DNA from: Chloromonas sp. AAM2
Taxonomy: Eukaryota > Chlorophyta > Chlorophyceae > Chlamydomonadales > Chlamydomonadaceae
Assembly (NCBI GenBank): GCA_004335635.1
Contig: QAXH01002689.1
Coordinates: 1 to 20,884, forward strand
Length of the DNA: 20,884 bases
Reading direction: 5' to 3'
Position numbers and translations under genes: made by a program. The notes below the pieces were generated by a model. It ran no database searches and was not told the DNA's origin. It saw nothing but the letters and a program-made list of their open reading frames with translations. Positions 1 through 11,300 of this stretch are shown here, one piece after another (position 1 is the first letter of the stretch; each line of letters starts with the position of its first letter).

Positions 1-33
1 ACAAGTAGGGATGGCGCTCCAGACCTGGTCTGA

Positions 34-63
34 CTAACCCTAACCCTAACCCTAACCCTAACC
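34..63 (+). repeat. telomere-type array, five CTAACC units
   Basis: Thirty bases are a perfect fivefold CTAACC, the C-strand of TTAGGG. The C-rich strand reading 5' to 3' from the left is the orientation of a left chromosome end, but 33 unrelated bases precede it, so here it is subtelomeric or interstitial. Confidence 0.9.
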
Positions 64-318
64 TGACCGTGGCCGTGACCGCGACCGCGGAAGAGCAAAG
101 CATCCGCTCGCAACAAGCCAACAGCCGAGAGTAGATGTTTACGTGGCAGTGCTGCAGCCTAGTGAGATGTCTATTTGCGTCCGATTGCACCACAGTATCC
201 GACTAAACAATAGCACTGGGCTCCATGCCGTGAACACATCTTCTTGACGCTGACCGTGCTTGATTATGTGGGTAGACTGCAGACTTTTTCCGCTGACATA
301 ACTTGACTTTTTTCCATC

Positions 319-516
319 AATTTCTTCTGCGTCCCTTTCGAGGCGCTTTGCGAGGTGCGGCCCCCGGAACTCGGCGATGCGCGAGACCAGGCTGGTGAAT
401 GTGCTTCAAGGGGACCGGCCAATCACTTTTGTCACTGCCTACCGGTGGATGCATGACAGGTGGGCTCTCTGAATACCCTGTACACAGTACTATGCGGTTT
501 CGGCTAGGCTGATGTC
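319..516 (+). repeat. dispersed repeat, copy 1 (about 198 bp)
   Basis: It runs from CAATTTCTTCTGCG to GGCTAGGCTGATGT and matches copies at 1797-1947 and 20558-20746 over most of its length, with point changes and small indels. All copies lie on the plus strand and outside the gene. I see no A/B-box or terminal inverted repeats and cannot classify it. Confidence 0.85.
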
Positions 517-644
517 AGTCGCTGACAGTTCTCCTGCTGTGCTTGAGTGGCTCACCTCCCCGCTCTCTGAAGACTAGCAAGCTTGTTTGCTAGCTGCAAC
601 TCGATCGTTTATGACTAACCATGCTAACAACAACGTGATCGTAT

Positions 645-692
645 TATACCGGTGGATGTGTAGGACATGTGGGCCTCTGAAATCCCCTTTCA
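645..692 (+). repeat. dispersed repeat, partial copy
   Basis: A 48-base segment starting TATACCGGTGGATGTG and containing CTCTGAAATCCCCTTT matches the middle of the dispersed repeat (compare 1868-1913). Both ends are missing. Confidence 0.7.
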
Positions 693-760
693 AGATATCT
701 GCTTGAGGTGGGAAACTGCTGGCCAAGGTAGCAGATTTGTCGATGATTGAAAATCATCCA

Positions 761-788
761 GAGTGAGCAACGTGGAGTGAGCAACGTA
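761..788 (+). repeat. 14-bp tandem duplication
   Basis: GAGTGAGCAACGTG is followed directly by GAGTGAGCAACGTA, two units differing only in the last base. Confidence 0.9.
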
Positions 789-1772
789 CAGTGGGACCGG
801 CCTCTAAGCACCCTGGGTGTGAGGCAAGACGCATGTTGTTCACACCTTTTTCAGACCCAATGTGTGCGGGAATTTTGCATGCAAGACCCTAGGGAAGTGG
901 CACGCTGCACTCATGCGTGCCTTCAAGCTATTGAGACTGTCAACAGTTGGTCTGCGTTATCTGCTGGTGCGAGGCTTTACAGTTGCCTATGGGTAGATGT
1001 GCAGCTCCTGATGTTTATCCGAGTGTTCGGCCCCGCCCAAGCCATTGCTACTGTATGCCACACTTCCCCATGGCATCGCCCCACAGTAATGGCACGGGCA
1101 GGCCAGTTTGTGCTACGTCAGCCTTCTGGCGCGGAGTTGCATGTCTGCCTTGTGATGCTGCAGAGTTGAGTGCTGGGAGATAACACAGGCTTCTGTCTAG
1201 GGATTGTTTAAGGCAGGAATTATCATTGTTACTGAGACAGGTGGCTGGTCATTGAACAGGCGTGACTGTCAAGTTGACTTTGCGGTTGTTGCTTAGGGTG
1301 CAGTGGTGACCAATAGGTCACCTATTTTCCTTCCCCTCTTGTCCCTGCTGAGCAGTCCTCCCCGGACTGAAGCCATGTGAACAACAACATACAAACGCTT
1401 GCTAGCGTTCGTGCTCGATGCATGTGGGCGCCCCTGATGTGTAATATATAAGGAAAGACGGAAAGCAAATGTGCCCACGTGCTCCAGGTGGGACTCCCCG
1501 ACTCATGTCAAGTCGCCAACGCAAAGTGTGTCTGAAGGGATGTCAATGCAGCCAGGAACATCATGTCAGTCGCTAGATGGAGGTTGGCAGGCATGGAGCG
1601 ACGGCTGGGCGTGTTGGCTTGCCCTCCTAGGCGACGAGCTGAACAAGGCGGACAGGCACAGTAGGATGGGCAGGAATGACACACCATGTAGGCTAATCCA
1701 CATGACAAAGTGACGGTAAATTACTACTGAATGATGGTGTGTATGACCAAGACGCAAAAGAATGACAATGTC

Positions 1773-1796
1773 AACAGGATGCTGTAAACAGGATGC
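1773..1796 (+). repeat. AACAGGATGC twice, left flank of repeat copy 2
   Basis: AACAGGATGC occurs at 1773-1782 and 1787-1796, and again at 1948-1957 right of the repeat. The inner pair is the candidate target-site duplication; the outer left copy may be an older duplication. Confidence 0.75.
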
Positions 1797-1947
1797 AACT
1801 CGGCGATGCGCGAGACCAGGCGGGTGAATGTGCTTCGAGGGGACCGGCCAATCACTTTGTCATTGCATATACCGGTGGATGTGCAGGGCAGGGGGGCTCT
1901 CTGAATCCCCTTTACACAGTGCTATGCGGTTTCAGCTAGGCTGATGT
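1797..1947 (+). repeat. dispersed repeat, copy 2, 5'-truncated
   Basis: It begins AACTCGGCGATGCG, about 50 bases into copy 1, and ends at the same place as the others (GGCTGATGT). It is flanked by a perfect direct repeat of AACAGGATGC (1787-1796 and 1948-1957), the signature of an insertion with target-site duplication. Confidence 0.85.
1912..1916 (-). terminator. candidate polyadenylation signal TGTAA
   Basis: On the minus strand TGTAA lies about 390 bases after the stop. TGTAA is the common polyadenylation signal of chlorophyte algae. It lies inside dispersed-repeat copy 2, so it may have come with the insertion. Context only. Confidence 0.3.
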
Positions 1948-2306
1948 AACAGGATGCTTATGTGCTTCTAGTTTGCTTCAACTTCGGATTGGCAAGCCCA
2001 ACCCCCATGGCTTTCGTAAACACTCAATTGCAGAGTCAGCTGTGAGTTGTGCAGCCATCCCGGACTGCCTTTGTCGCTTCGGATACCCACGAGGACACAT
2101 TCAGTGCCAGCACGTGAGAAGGTTGGTGGGATGAAGTGTCCGCTGGTAAGTGATCCTTCCGGCCATGAGCGACAGATGCCTGCGCAGCACACGGTATGAG
2201 CACCGAACACTAGAACGAATATACGTGGTTGTAGGCACAGCATGCATGCGTATCCCATGGTGCACATTGCATGCGGTAGCACGTGCTCACGACGCACACT
2301 ACAATT
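1948..2306. other. 3' flank of the NBAS-like gene
   Basis: Probably 3' UTR on the minus strand. It is possibly interrupted by an alternative last exon near 2185-2038. No gene of its own is supported. Confidence 0.5.
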
Positions 2307-2315
2307 CTAATCCAG
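2307..2315 (-). CDS. NBAS: possible last exon (two codons and stop)
   Basis: Acceptor GTGTGTGCAG followed by CTG GAT TAG would end the protein two residues after exon 30. Two alternatives exist. Reading through intron 30 in the same frame reaches the same TAG after 49 more codons. An acceptor at CTGCGCAG near 2185 would give an exon of about 47 codons stopping near 2038. The sequence does not decide between them. Confidence 0.35.
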   Translation of the reverse strand: MD

Positions 2316-5300
2316 CTGCACACACCACACCCAATGCATGTTGCAGGCTTTACTGTTAGAAAGCTTGCAGACATGTGATGCTGTCCGATGTTTTGAGACT
2401 GCGCTTCGTAATTGTCTGTGTTGTTGTTGTGCAAGAGGCCAGTTGGGAATTCTCACCAGAAAATGCTCCAGGAAGTGCAGGCTGCCGCCCAGGGCCCTCA
2501 GTGCCGTGGTCCATCGACACGCACGCGCTGCTAGAGACGCCGCCACGGCAAACCGCTGGCCCATGCACAGCTGAGCCACGGTGCAGGGCAGCAGCAGCGC
2601 TCCAGCAGGATCACCACACTCGCGCAAGGCAAAGCTGACCAGTGCTTGCTCGACAAAAGTGCGTGCCTGGGCGTTAAGACCCTGTTGCAGAAGGAGGCGG
2701 CGGCTGAGGCACGCCACAGCTAGCATGTGTGCCACTTCTGGCTGTGCATCGAGAAGCAGACTCTGACCGTGCTGCTGCAGCAACAGCGCGACTGCCGTCC
2801 ACAGCTCTGCATCCGGTGCATCGGTGCTGCTGGTGACCAGCACAAGCAGAGCCAGGGCCGGGGCAGTGCAGTCCTGCCCGGTCGTCGCACCCAGATCCAG
2901 AGCTAAGCCACGTGCCTCCTGTGACGTGATCAACTTGCTGGTACCGGATCGGAGTAGCTGACTCCCCAGGACGCGCGTGAACATCTGATGATGTTGCGTC
3001 TCGGCAGCACGACACAGCACCGCCCGCCAGCAAGCGTGCAGCGGGGAAACGCCCCCAGCAGAGTTCTCGCTCCCCTGCTCATCTCCGCCAGCAGGAGCGG
3101 CTGCCAGTGCTGCCCCTTGGCCCCAGACCTGGTCCAGCAGCTCGGCCAGTGACTGTTGCTGCTCCAGCGACTGCGCCTGCTGCACCAGCTGAAGGAAGCA
3201 GGTGACTGCGCTGCTGGTGCTTTCCAGGTCCTGTGGCTGGATGGTTGGGAGGGGCGACCAGCTGCGGGCTAGGTGTGCCAGAGTGGCGGCCAGCAGCACT
3301 CGGCTGGACAGTGCCTGAGTGGCCCCCTCGGTTGGCCCTGAGATGGCGTCTGTCTGCCACCCGGGCCATGCCTACAGCGTCAACATCACCAATCACGGTG
3401 CGAGTCAGTAGGCAGTAGCAGGGAGGTGCAGCTAACGACTGCCTGTGCTCTGCCAGGCAGGGCAGTGCATCAGCAAGTTGACAGTGCCGCCAAACAGTGA
3501 GTCATCCATGCTTGCTGCAGTCTTACAGAATGTAGCCTGCGCTGCTGTGCAGCGTTCTCAGACCGGCATACGTAAGCATCAGATGGGTAAGGCCACAGAC
3601 AAGGCTACCTGCATGCTTTGCGTTCAAATTCAAGGCCCAGGAAGATGTGCATGCTTGTCACTGCCCATGCCCTGCTTCTGTGACTCTTTTCTTGCAAGCA
3701 CCCTTTACCCTGCTTACCTGTCCAGACACCAGAGACACGTGCACTTGAAGCAAGGCTGCAGCATCAGGCTGGCTGTACTGCCAGGCCTGCAGCCCGTTGA
3801 CGCCACCCTCCACTGCTTGCATCACACTTTGCCGCATTGCATCCACCGACTCCATCACACCTTCCGAGGCATCATCAGCCTCAGCTTTCACATCGCCTGG
3901 TGCGAGCGCTTGAACCAGCATACGCAAGCCCTGGGCCACACCAGCCACAGGGGTGCCTGTGCCCACGTTTGCGTCCTCCTTCGGCTGTCGGAACGCGCTG
4001 AGCAAGGTGCTCAGACGTGAATTCACTTCCTGTGCGACGAGCTGTGTGGGTGTCAAGTCTGTTGCGTACCCACACGCATTACAGGCCACTGCGGCCAGGC
4101 TGACATCCGGCCAAGAAGTGGTAGCAGTGGCGATTACTTCCCTGATAGGCACGCCGTGGGCCAGCTGTGCTTGCACGGCCTGTTGAAGCAGCTGGCAGGC
4201 TGAGGTGCCGCCCTGGGCCCGGGAGGACACGGCCTCCTCACATGCATGTGACGCTGACGCCTCGAGCTCTGTATGCACCTGTGATCAACACGGCCAACAA
4301 ACAGCATGCCCAAGGTCGTGAGTGCAGTCAGCGGGTGATGCTGGATACACCTGCACTCTTGCTAGCCGAGCCCAGCCAGCTTGACGAGTAGATAGCCTTA
4401 CAACATGATGACGCCAAGATGCCTTGCCAAGCCTGCACCTGCAATCCCATGTGCCAGTCGCACTCAAAAGGTTAATAAATGCCAGGACACATCTCACACA
4501 GGTGTGCCCCGCTTATGTTGCCGTACCAATGGCTCTTGCCCATACCACTGACCAAACGACCTGCTTGCATGTGCCCACCATCACACGCTTCCACAAGTGC
4601 TGAGAGCTTCTGTTGACATATTACCAAGCACTCCCACCTGTTGAGGTAGGTGGGCTGAGGGGAGTGCAGCCTGCACCTTGAGCCGGCCATACAGCTGCAG
4701 CAACCGCACAGTGACGTCCGGAAGGGGCTTTCCCGCCTGCGCCCCCGCCTGCCCGCACTCCGGCAGCTGCTGCAGCGCATCCCTCGCTATGCTCAGCTGC
4801 AGCCCTGGGCCTAAGGGGGCAGACGCCAGGCGGCCGGCAACAGCGGCGCTCAGCGGCTGCTTGCCGGCAAGGAGTGTGAAGTCAAGCCAGGCCCTGAGCT
4901 GGCCGGGCGACACCTATGTGTGCAGTCATGAACCCCACAGACGAAATTCAGATGATGTGCTGATTTCATATTTCAAATCATGTTCTTGATCGAATGCGAG
5001 TTTAATGTTTGCCCCATCGCTTGTTCCGCTTGTGGAACGGCAAACACACACTGGCAACTCAATGTGCTGCCACGTGGACGCCATGTGAGGCACTACAAAT
5101 GTGCAGACACACACCTTGGCGAGGCATGCATCCCGCAGCCCTGTCCACGCCTGCTCATCCCAACCTCCCACAGGTGAGCCACCAGAGGCACTGTGTGTGC
5201 TGCACGTCTTGCACATGAGGCAGAAGTATGGTAGGGTGATGGGCAGGGAGGAGAGGGTCTTGGCCTGGCCGGCCGCCTCAGGGGTATCCGCAGCAGTGCC

Positions 5301-8300
5301 GGCAGGAAGAGCAAAGATGGCCTGCAACAGCAGAGCAAGCACAGCACAACATGCTTGAAGCACACAAAGTGGCCATGGGTGCAACACACAACCGCTGCAC
5401 ACATCACCAGCATACAGGGGTGGACAACCAGCGCAATCGCCTTGCAGTCTCTCTTGAAGCACGCACCTGCATAGCCTTGAGTAGCTTGCCAGTGGCCCCC
5501 ACTGTCTGCTGTGTGCTGTATGCATACACCGCCGCCTGAGCCTCGGTAATCAGGGCAGGCAAGTGAGGGTCTAGACCAGCGGAGACTGAGCGACGGGAAA
5601 TGAGCGCTGCTTGGGAACTACCGCTGCCAGCCTCACCACTGCTGCTGGCCCTGCCGCTGCTGCTGCTGCTGGGTATGTGCACGGGCGGTGGGTCTGGCAT
5701 CTGCATAGGTCCTAGTGCGTTGCGCAGCAGGGGTGTGAGTATCTGCCTTAGCGACAGGCCCCTGAGTGCACCACCGGCCTTATCCAACAAGTCTGATAGC
5801 TTAGTGAGGCGTTGCAGGGTGGTGGTGGCAGGGGCTGGGTTAATGGCGGTTAGGCAGGCCAGGAGCAAGGCTAGTAGCAGAGAGAGGTGGGAGGTGGAGG
5901 TAGGAGGGGCAACGGGCCACATTGTTTTGCTGAGGACCGACAGTAGCAGGGGTGCGGGCTCAGGCTCGTCCGTAGTGGGCTGCAGCAGCTGCTGCCAGTG
6001 GCCTAGGAGCTGCTGCTTCAACTGTAACAGTCAACAAACAGGAGCAACAGCCAGATGAGCAAAGGCTCACAGCTTGCACACCACTTCAGGGCTACAGTTG
6101 TTAATGCATGGGTTTGATTTCAAGGGGCTGTCCTACCAGCTGCCTGAATCTGTCAAGATACATGCTGCCAGGATTAAGGAGCTGCAAGTGGGGCTAACAT
6201 ATGTATAGCTGACACGGGAGCTGGGCAAGGGGCAACCTCAGTGGTTTTTGTAGCATTGTTTATCATTTGCATCGTTCACATTTGACGAGCCTGCGAGCTG
6301 TGACCCGACCAAGACTGGCCAAACCTGGCATGAAAACTGATGATTCTGGCAGGAACCACTGGTCAGCCTCACCTCCGCAGGCACCTGCGGTGCGGCGTGT
6401 GCTGCAGCGCACACAAACTCCAGCCTTGCCGCCCACACCGACACCTTGTACTGCTTGCACAGCTGCAGCGCGTGGTCCAGCAGCTTCTGGCTAGAGGCAA
6501 CCGAGGCGGCGCTGATGCTGCCAGTGGTGCCGTCCGGGCTCACGCCGCCCGCCTGCTGGCCTGCAACACACGCCTGCTGCAACAGCGCCTGCGAACCAAA
6601 TGCGCAGGATACATGATCTAAACAGCTGTGACTCAAGGTGGACATGCATGTCTGCTTAAGACAAAGCTTGTTCCAATCTATGCTCTTGAAAACATCCAGC
6701 TGCCAACGGTGTTGTCAGTGCGAAAAATGAGCGATACATAACCTGTGTGGGTGGGTACAAATCCATCCCTAATCACAACCCATCCAAATGTGCCGTGGGT
6801 GAGACCATTCCTGCTCTCAACCTGCTGGCCATGCTGGAATTGATTACACACTGACACCCCAAGTACAACGCACACTCATACCCATACATACGCACCTGTG
6901 AGCGTTGCTGAGGGTCCCCGCCCAGCAGGTCGGTGGGCTGAGCGCCGGGCACTGCAGTGCGCACAGCCCGCCCGTCACTGGCTGCCTGCAGAGTCTGGGC
7001 CAGGCCCTGGGCGGCTTGAAGGGCGGCCTGGGCGGATGGGACACTCAGCTGGGCACCCTCCGCCTGTGGACCATAAAATGTGCAACGCAACAGGGTTTGC
7101 ATTGGCACATCAAGACGGGCCACGCACGGGGTATCGCACCGCCGACGAGCAGCAGTGGCAGAGTGGGATGCGACGTCTTGTTTGACGAATGACGGGACAT
7201 CTTTTGTTCAATGCGCAGTGATGTGGGTATGCTGACTCTGGTTAAGCCAGTGGCACTCGCTCTTGGAATCAATTTGGAATCAACTGTTGCATACCTGCTG
7301 TAGGAGTGCGTTGGGGTGTAGTTGCTGCCACTGCTGCAGTTGTGCTGTCGATGTCCCCTCCAGTTGCAGGGCCCGAATTGCCAGGCTGTGAATGCCCACC
7401 AGCAGACCACGCTGAAGCGTGGCGAAGCGGGCCATGTTCATGGAGCCTGACTCGCCAACCTGTGATTGCGAGACATGCGCTCTGTTGATGCCATGCTGGG
7501 CCATGCACACAGGCGTTGTACCACAGCTGGTCGAGCAAAGAGACAGTGCTGCTGCGAGCAGGGTATTCCCAGCAGCAACAGCAACAAAATAATCTCGGTG
7601 TGCCTCGCAACAATTTGGTATGAACTGATCTGCTGGCCATACCAGAGCGGTGACGAGCTGCTGCATGGCGTCAGGTGTGGGTGCAGCGGACAGGGCCGCC
7701 AGGGCCAGCGGCACGTCGCCATACGAGGGAAAGGGCAGCATGTGGTCAGGCTGGGACAAGGCGCGGCGCAGGTGGTAGTCAGGTTCGGCACCAACCGTCT
7801 CCTGCACCTCTGCGCATGCAGGCAACACAAGGCAAGCTGGTGACTGCTTTTACTCCAATGCAGCCTAAACCCTAACCTCAAGCTAAACCCTGCCACAATC
7901 AATGCAAGCAACAGAAGGCAACCTGATAAGTGTCAGGTGGGCAAACTGGCTGCCCTTACTCCTCCGCAGCTCTACTGCTACAGTCCTACGCGCTTGGTAC
8001 CATTCTAGGCCGAGGCTGTTGTGGCTACAGGGCGCAGCCACAAAGACTCGCTGCAATGTGTTTGGTTTGTAGCCTGCAGTCCTTTTGCTAGCCCGTGGCC
8101 CTTGCTAGCCCGCTGACCTTGCGGCATGCAGGCTGTCTGCGCTGCTAGAAGCTCATCCAATAGTGCCGGCAGGTCTTCCGAATCAGCATGCAGCGCCGCA
8201 AAGCCCAGCAGGCGGGCCCGCGCGTCCCCGCCCATGAGGCGCCCGGCCTTGCTGCGGCACAGCTGCACCGCCAGCGGGGCGCAGGCCTCGATGCCCTCGT

Positions 8301-11300
8301 CTACCAGGCCCACAAGCAGGCCGCTGGCAATGTGCCAGTCACCGGCACTCCCACACGCCTGGGCAATCATCAGTTTGGCCTGTGCAGGATGCAAATATTG
8401 TGGCAGTATCTTGGGCATGCTGCAGTAGAGCAAGCCATGCCAAGACTACGGATCATTCAAAGCTGCTGGCTAGATGGCCATTCCGCCAGCCAAGAAGATT
8501 GGGGTTGACATTAGCTGCAGGCGTGAGTATGAAATGCGGCCCTTGGCAGCCTAGGTTTAGCTTGAGCTGCAAGGGCAGTGGTCATGAGCTGCAAGGGCAG
8601 TGGTCGAGTCTCCCTTGCCATACTTCTCATGCTTTGGTTAGGCTGTTTGGTCGGCAGCACCAGAGCCTGCAAACACTGCGGAACGGCGTGTGATGTGGAT
8701 GATGAATGATGATGATGATGATGATGATAATTACCTGCGCCATTTGTTCTGGTGTGCTGTCCAGCTGCAGCAGCGCCACCACCTCCAGCACAAGGTCAAG
8801 CTGAGATGCCAGCCGCTGAGGCCGGCCCTGCCAGAAAAGACCGACAACACGAAGTTGTGACAAAAGAAAACAAAAACAATAGAAACTAATGCTATCTTGG
8901 TTTCAAACAGTTTTGTTTGTTGTATGGTCAGTTTGTTGTTCAGGGCTTGCCTGATGAAAAACTTTTCAAAGTTGATGGTTAAATTGTTACCTGCTCCAGC
9001 AGGTATGCCAGCAGCTGCAGCCCGTCCCCGCCTGCACCAGCCGCCTGCCGCGCCTGGAACTGTTTGACCTGCGCGGGGGCTAAGGTGACGCCCTGACGGT
9101 CCAGTCGCTGGAGCACCTCGAGCAGGGATAGCTCGGCACAAGCAGCCTGCACAAACGTCATTGAGAGTCAGGTTCGGCATTCCCGAACTTGTGATTTGAG
9201 TGCGAATTTGTAAGTGGTCTAGCTCTGCGCTCCGAGTACCGTTTGCAGTAATCCCTTCGCCGATTGGCAGCTTACATATAGCCCTAATGGGTGTTCGCGG
9301 TCGCTGGGTCATGGCTGACGACCAGCCCAAGGTTGCACCTCAACCGCCTAGAGATCCATCATTGTGTCTGGCTTACGTCGTCACAAACAGCGAATTGCCT
9401 CACGAACAGCCCGGAACATTCCAGGCATGTTTACAACGGCTGAAAGCACGAACGACGGCTGCCACGCCCGAGCAATCAGGGCTGCGCAGGCCATGTATGC
9501 GGAAGGCGTAGCTTTCCATGCAAAACAGAAGCGGCAGTACACTGCAGCCAAAGCCAAGTCACCATACTAGCTTGAGTCTCAGCCAGGGCAAGCACGCTAC
9601 TGCCACCTTGATCTGCCCCTGCGTGGGCTTTGCTTGCACTGCCCTGCGGCGCTGCTTGGGCTGTGGCGGTGATGGGAGCTTTGACAGCCTTGACTGCCTG
9701 GGTTGCTCTGATCTTTGCTGAACTAGCTCGATACTTGAGCAACTGCATCTTCACGTCGTCAAGCTTGGTTTGTAGAGACGCTGCATCGGCGTGCTGGGAT
9801 ACTGCCACCTGTGAGGCAGTGCTGGTGGTGTCTAGTTGCTGCTGCAACACCTCACACTCTTGCTGTTGTTCAAGTAATGCAGTGCTGCATTCTTCCAGGC
9901 GGCTGTGAAGCTGCTCGACCAGGTCCTGAAGAGCTGGAGTCTGCTGCTCACTGTGTTGCAATGCTGTCTCATTCTCTGTGAGCTGCTGCTGAAGCTGGGA
10001 TATGTGCTCTGTCGAATTAGCCAGACTCTCGTCAAGAGCCACAATTTGATGCTACTGCGCTGCTGCCTGACTGGTCTGGATGCTGACAGAGTCTGCTTTG
10101 AAACGGTGCGGTTCCACGCCCGTGGCAGCACGCTGAGCATATATGGCCTGGCCCGCCTTGCTGCACTTGCCGGAATTGGGCATTCCGCAGTGTGCGTTGT
10201 GCTGCCGGTGGCCCGGCCAGCACCTTGGGACGCTTCAACTCGGTGCAGACAGAATTGTTTTGCAAGCGACCAAGTGCATTGGCATGCTGGTGCCTCGCGC
10301 TAAAGACGATACCAAGCCGGATGCGCAATTTTTGCGTATCTGAGTGCCCAGGTCGTTGCGGGTCCCTTGGTGGGCGATCAGTCTGACCTTGCCCGAGCCT
10401 TGGCTCATCAGATTGAGATTCCAGTTAGTAACACTGCCTAATCGCATTGGTTTTGGGGGGTAGCCAGTGTCGCATGGGCCCGAGAGGGTTCGTACGAGCA
10501 CTCAGCCGATGTTTTCTCATCATGGTGATGGCTTTGCGCAGGAGATTGAAACAGGGAAGCTGTGCGCTTTTGAGGTGTGAGAATCCATTCTTTCGTGTGA
10601 ACAAGCCAAGAAGCAGGTAAACCTCTCAATGGTGGCCACACCCACACCGGCTGAGTGCTGGTCTCCATATGATGTGCAATGCTGTGAGGCCATGACCATG
10701 CCAAGTTATCTGTCGGGGGTATGCAAAGATGGCCAGGACTTGCGCATATCAGAGTATCTTGATGCAGGTGCAAATGGAGCATGCCCTCAGCCTCGCCTTA
10801 ACATCCTGCATGCCGGGGTTCAGGGCTGCGAGTGCGCGTGCACACGACAGGGGATCGCACTGTCGCAGTGGCGGACCAAAGCAAAAGCAGTGCGGTCTGC
10901 CATGTGCAGTTGCATTCGAGCCCATCTCTACCCCTCTACTGCACCACCAGCATCAAGTCACCAACCATCACACCAGCTGGCCACGCCCCACCGTCATGCA
11001 AACCACACCCAGCCCTGTTTTTGGACGGAGGAATGCTTGCCTGCCTGGCAACCACACCACCACCACCACCAAACGCGCAAGGCGGGCAATGGTGGGTGGG
11101 CACACAAGCGGCACAGACCACAGCAGGAAAGGGTATCAGGCTGGCAGGGGCAAGGCATGGCCAGATGGGCGACAGCTGACCACGAGATGCATACATGGAC
11201 AGCTTGGATTACTGGAGTTCTCATCACCGGGCAGCTCGCCATGCGTCATGCGTACACTGTGCAGAAGGTGCTATATAACACTGGCCAGTTGGTGGTCATA

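Larger units (their letters stand above)
64..1796. other. left spacer, no supportable gene
   Basis: Apart from the listed repeats I see no gene. The longest open frames (747-1169 and 1471-1713, plus) have no family resemblance, and the first lacks an ATG. Overall composition is moderate GC without coding periodicity visible by eye. Confidence 0.6.

Noticed and set aside
747..1169. 140-codon plus-strand open frame in the left spacer
   Set aside because: It begins with TTG, overlaps the 14-bp tandem duplication, has no recognisable motif and no upstream signal; a chance frame is likelier.
2307..3299. Taking the 330-codon minus frame as an independent gene
   Set aside because: It contains the conserved C-terminal MIP2 module and continues the frame of upstream exons, so it is the last large exon, not a separate gene.
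3445..4020. 191-codon plus-strand frame
   Set aside because: Mostly antisense to exon 29 and extends into intron 29 without protein-like text.
5600..6058. 152-codon plus-strand frame
   Set aside because: Antisense shadow of exon 26; poly-Leu arises from the poly-Ser/Gln coding strand.
7864..7878. Telomere-like CCTAAACCCTAACCT in intron 21
   Set aside because: Only about two degenerate units; too short to call an interstitial telomere array.
7777..9180. 14-base identity AGTCAGGTTCGGCA at 7777-7790 and 9167-9180
   Set aside because: One such match is expected by chance in a window of this size; no longer similarity surrounds it.
9172..9188. Perfect 6-bp inverted repeat GTTCGG/CCGAAC with 5-nt loop near the exon 19 acceptor
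   Set aside because: Short hairpins of this size are common; no matching terminus at the other end of the intron 18 insert.
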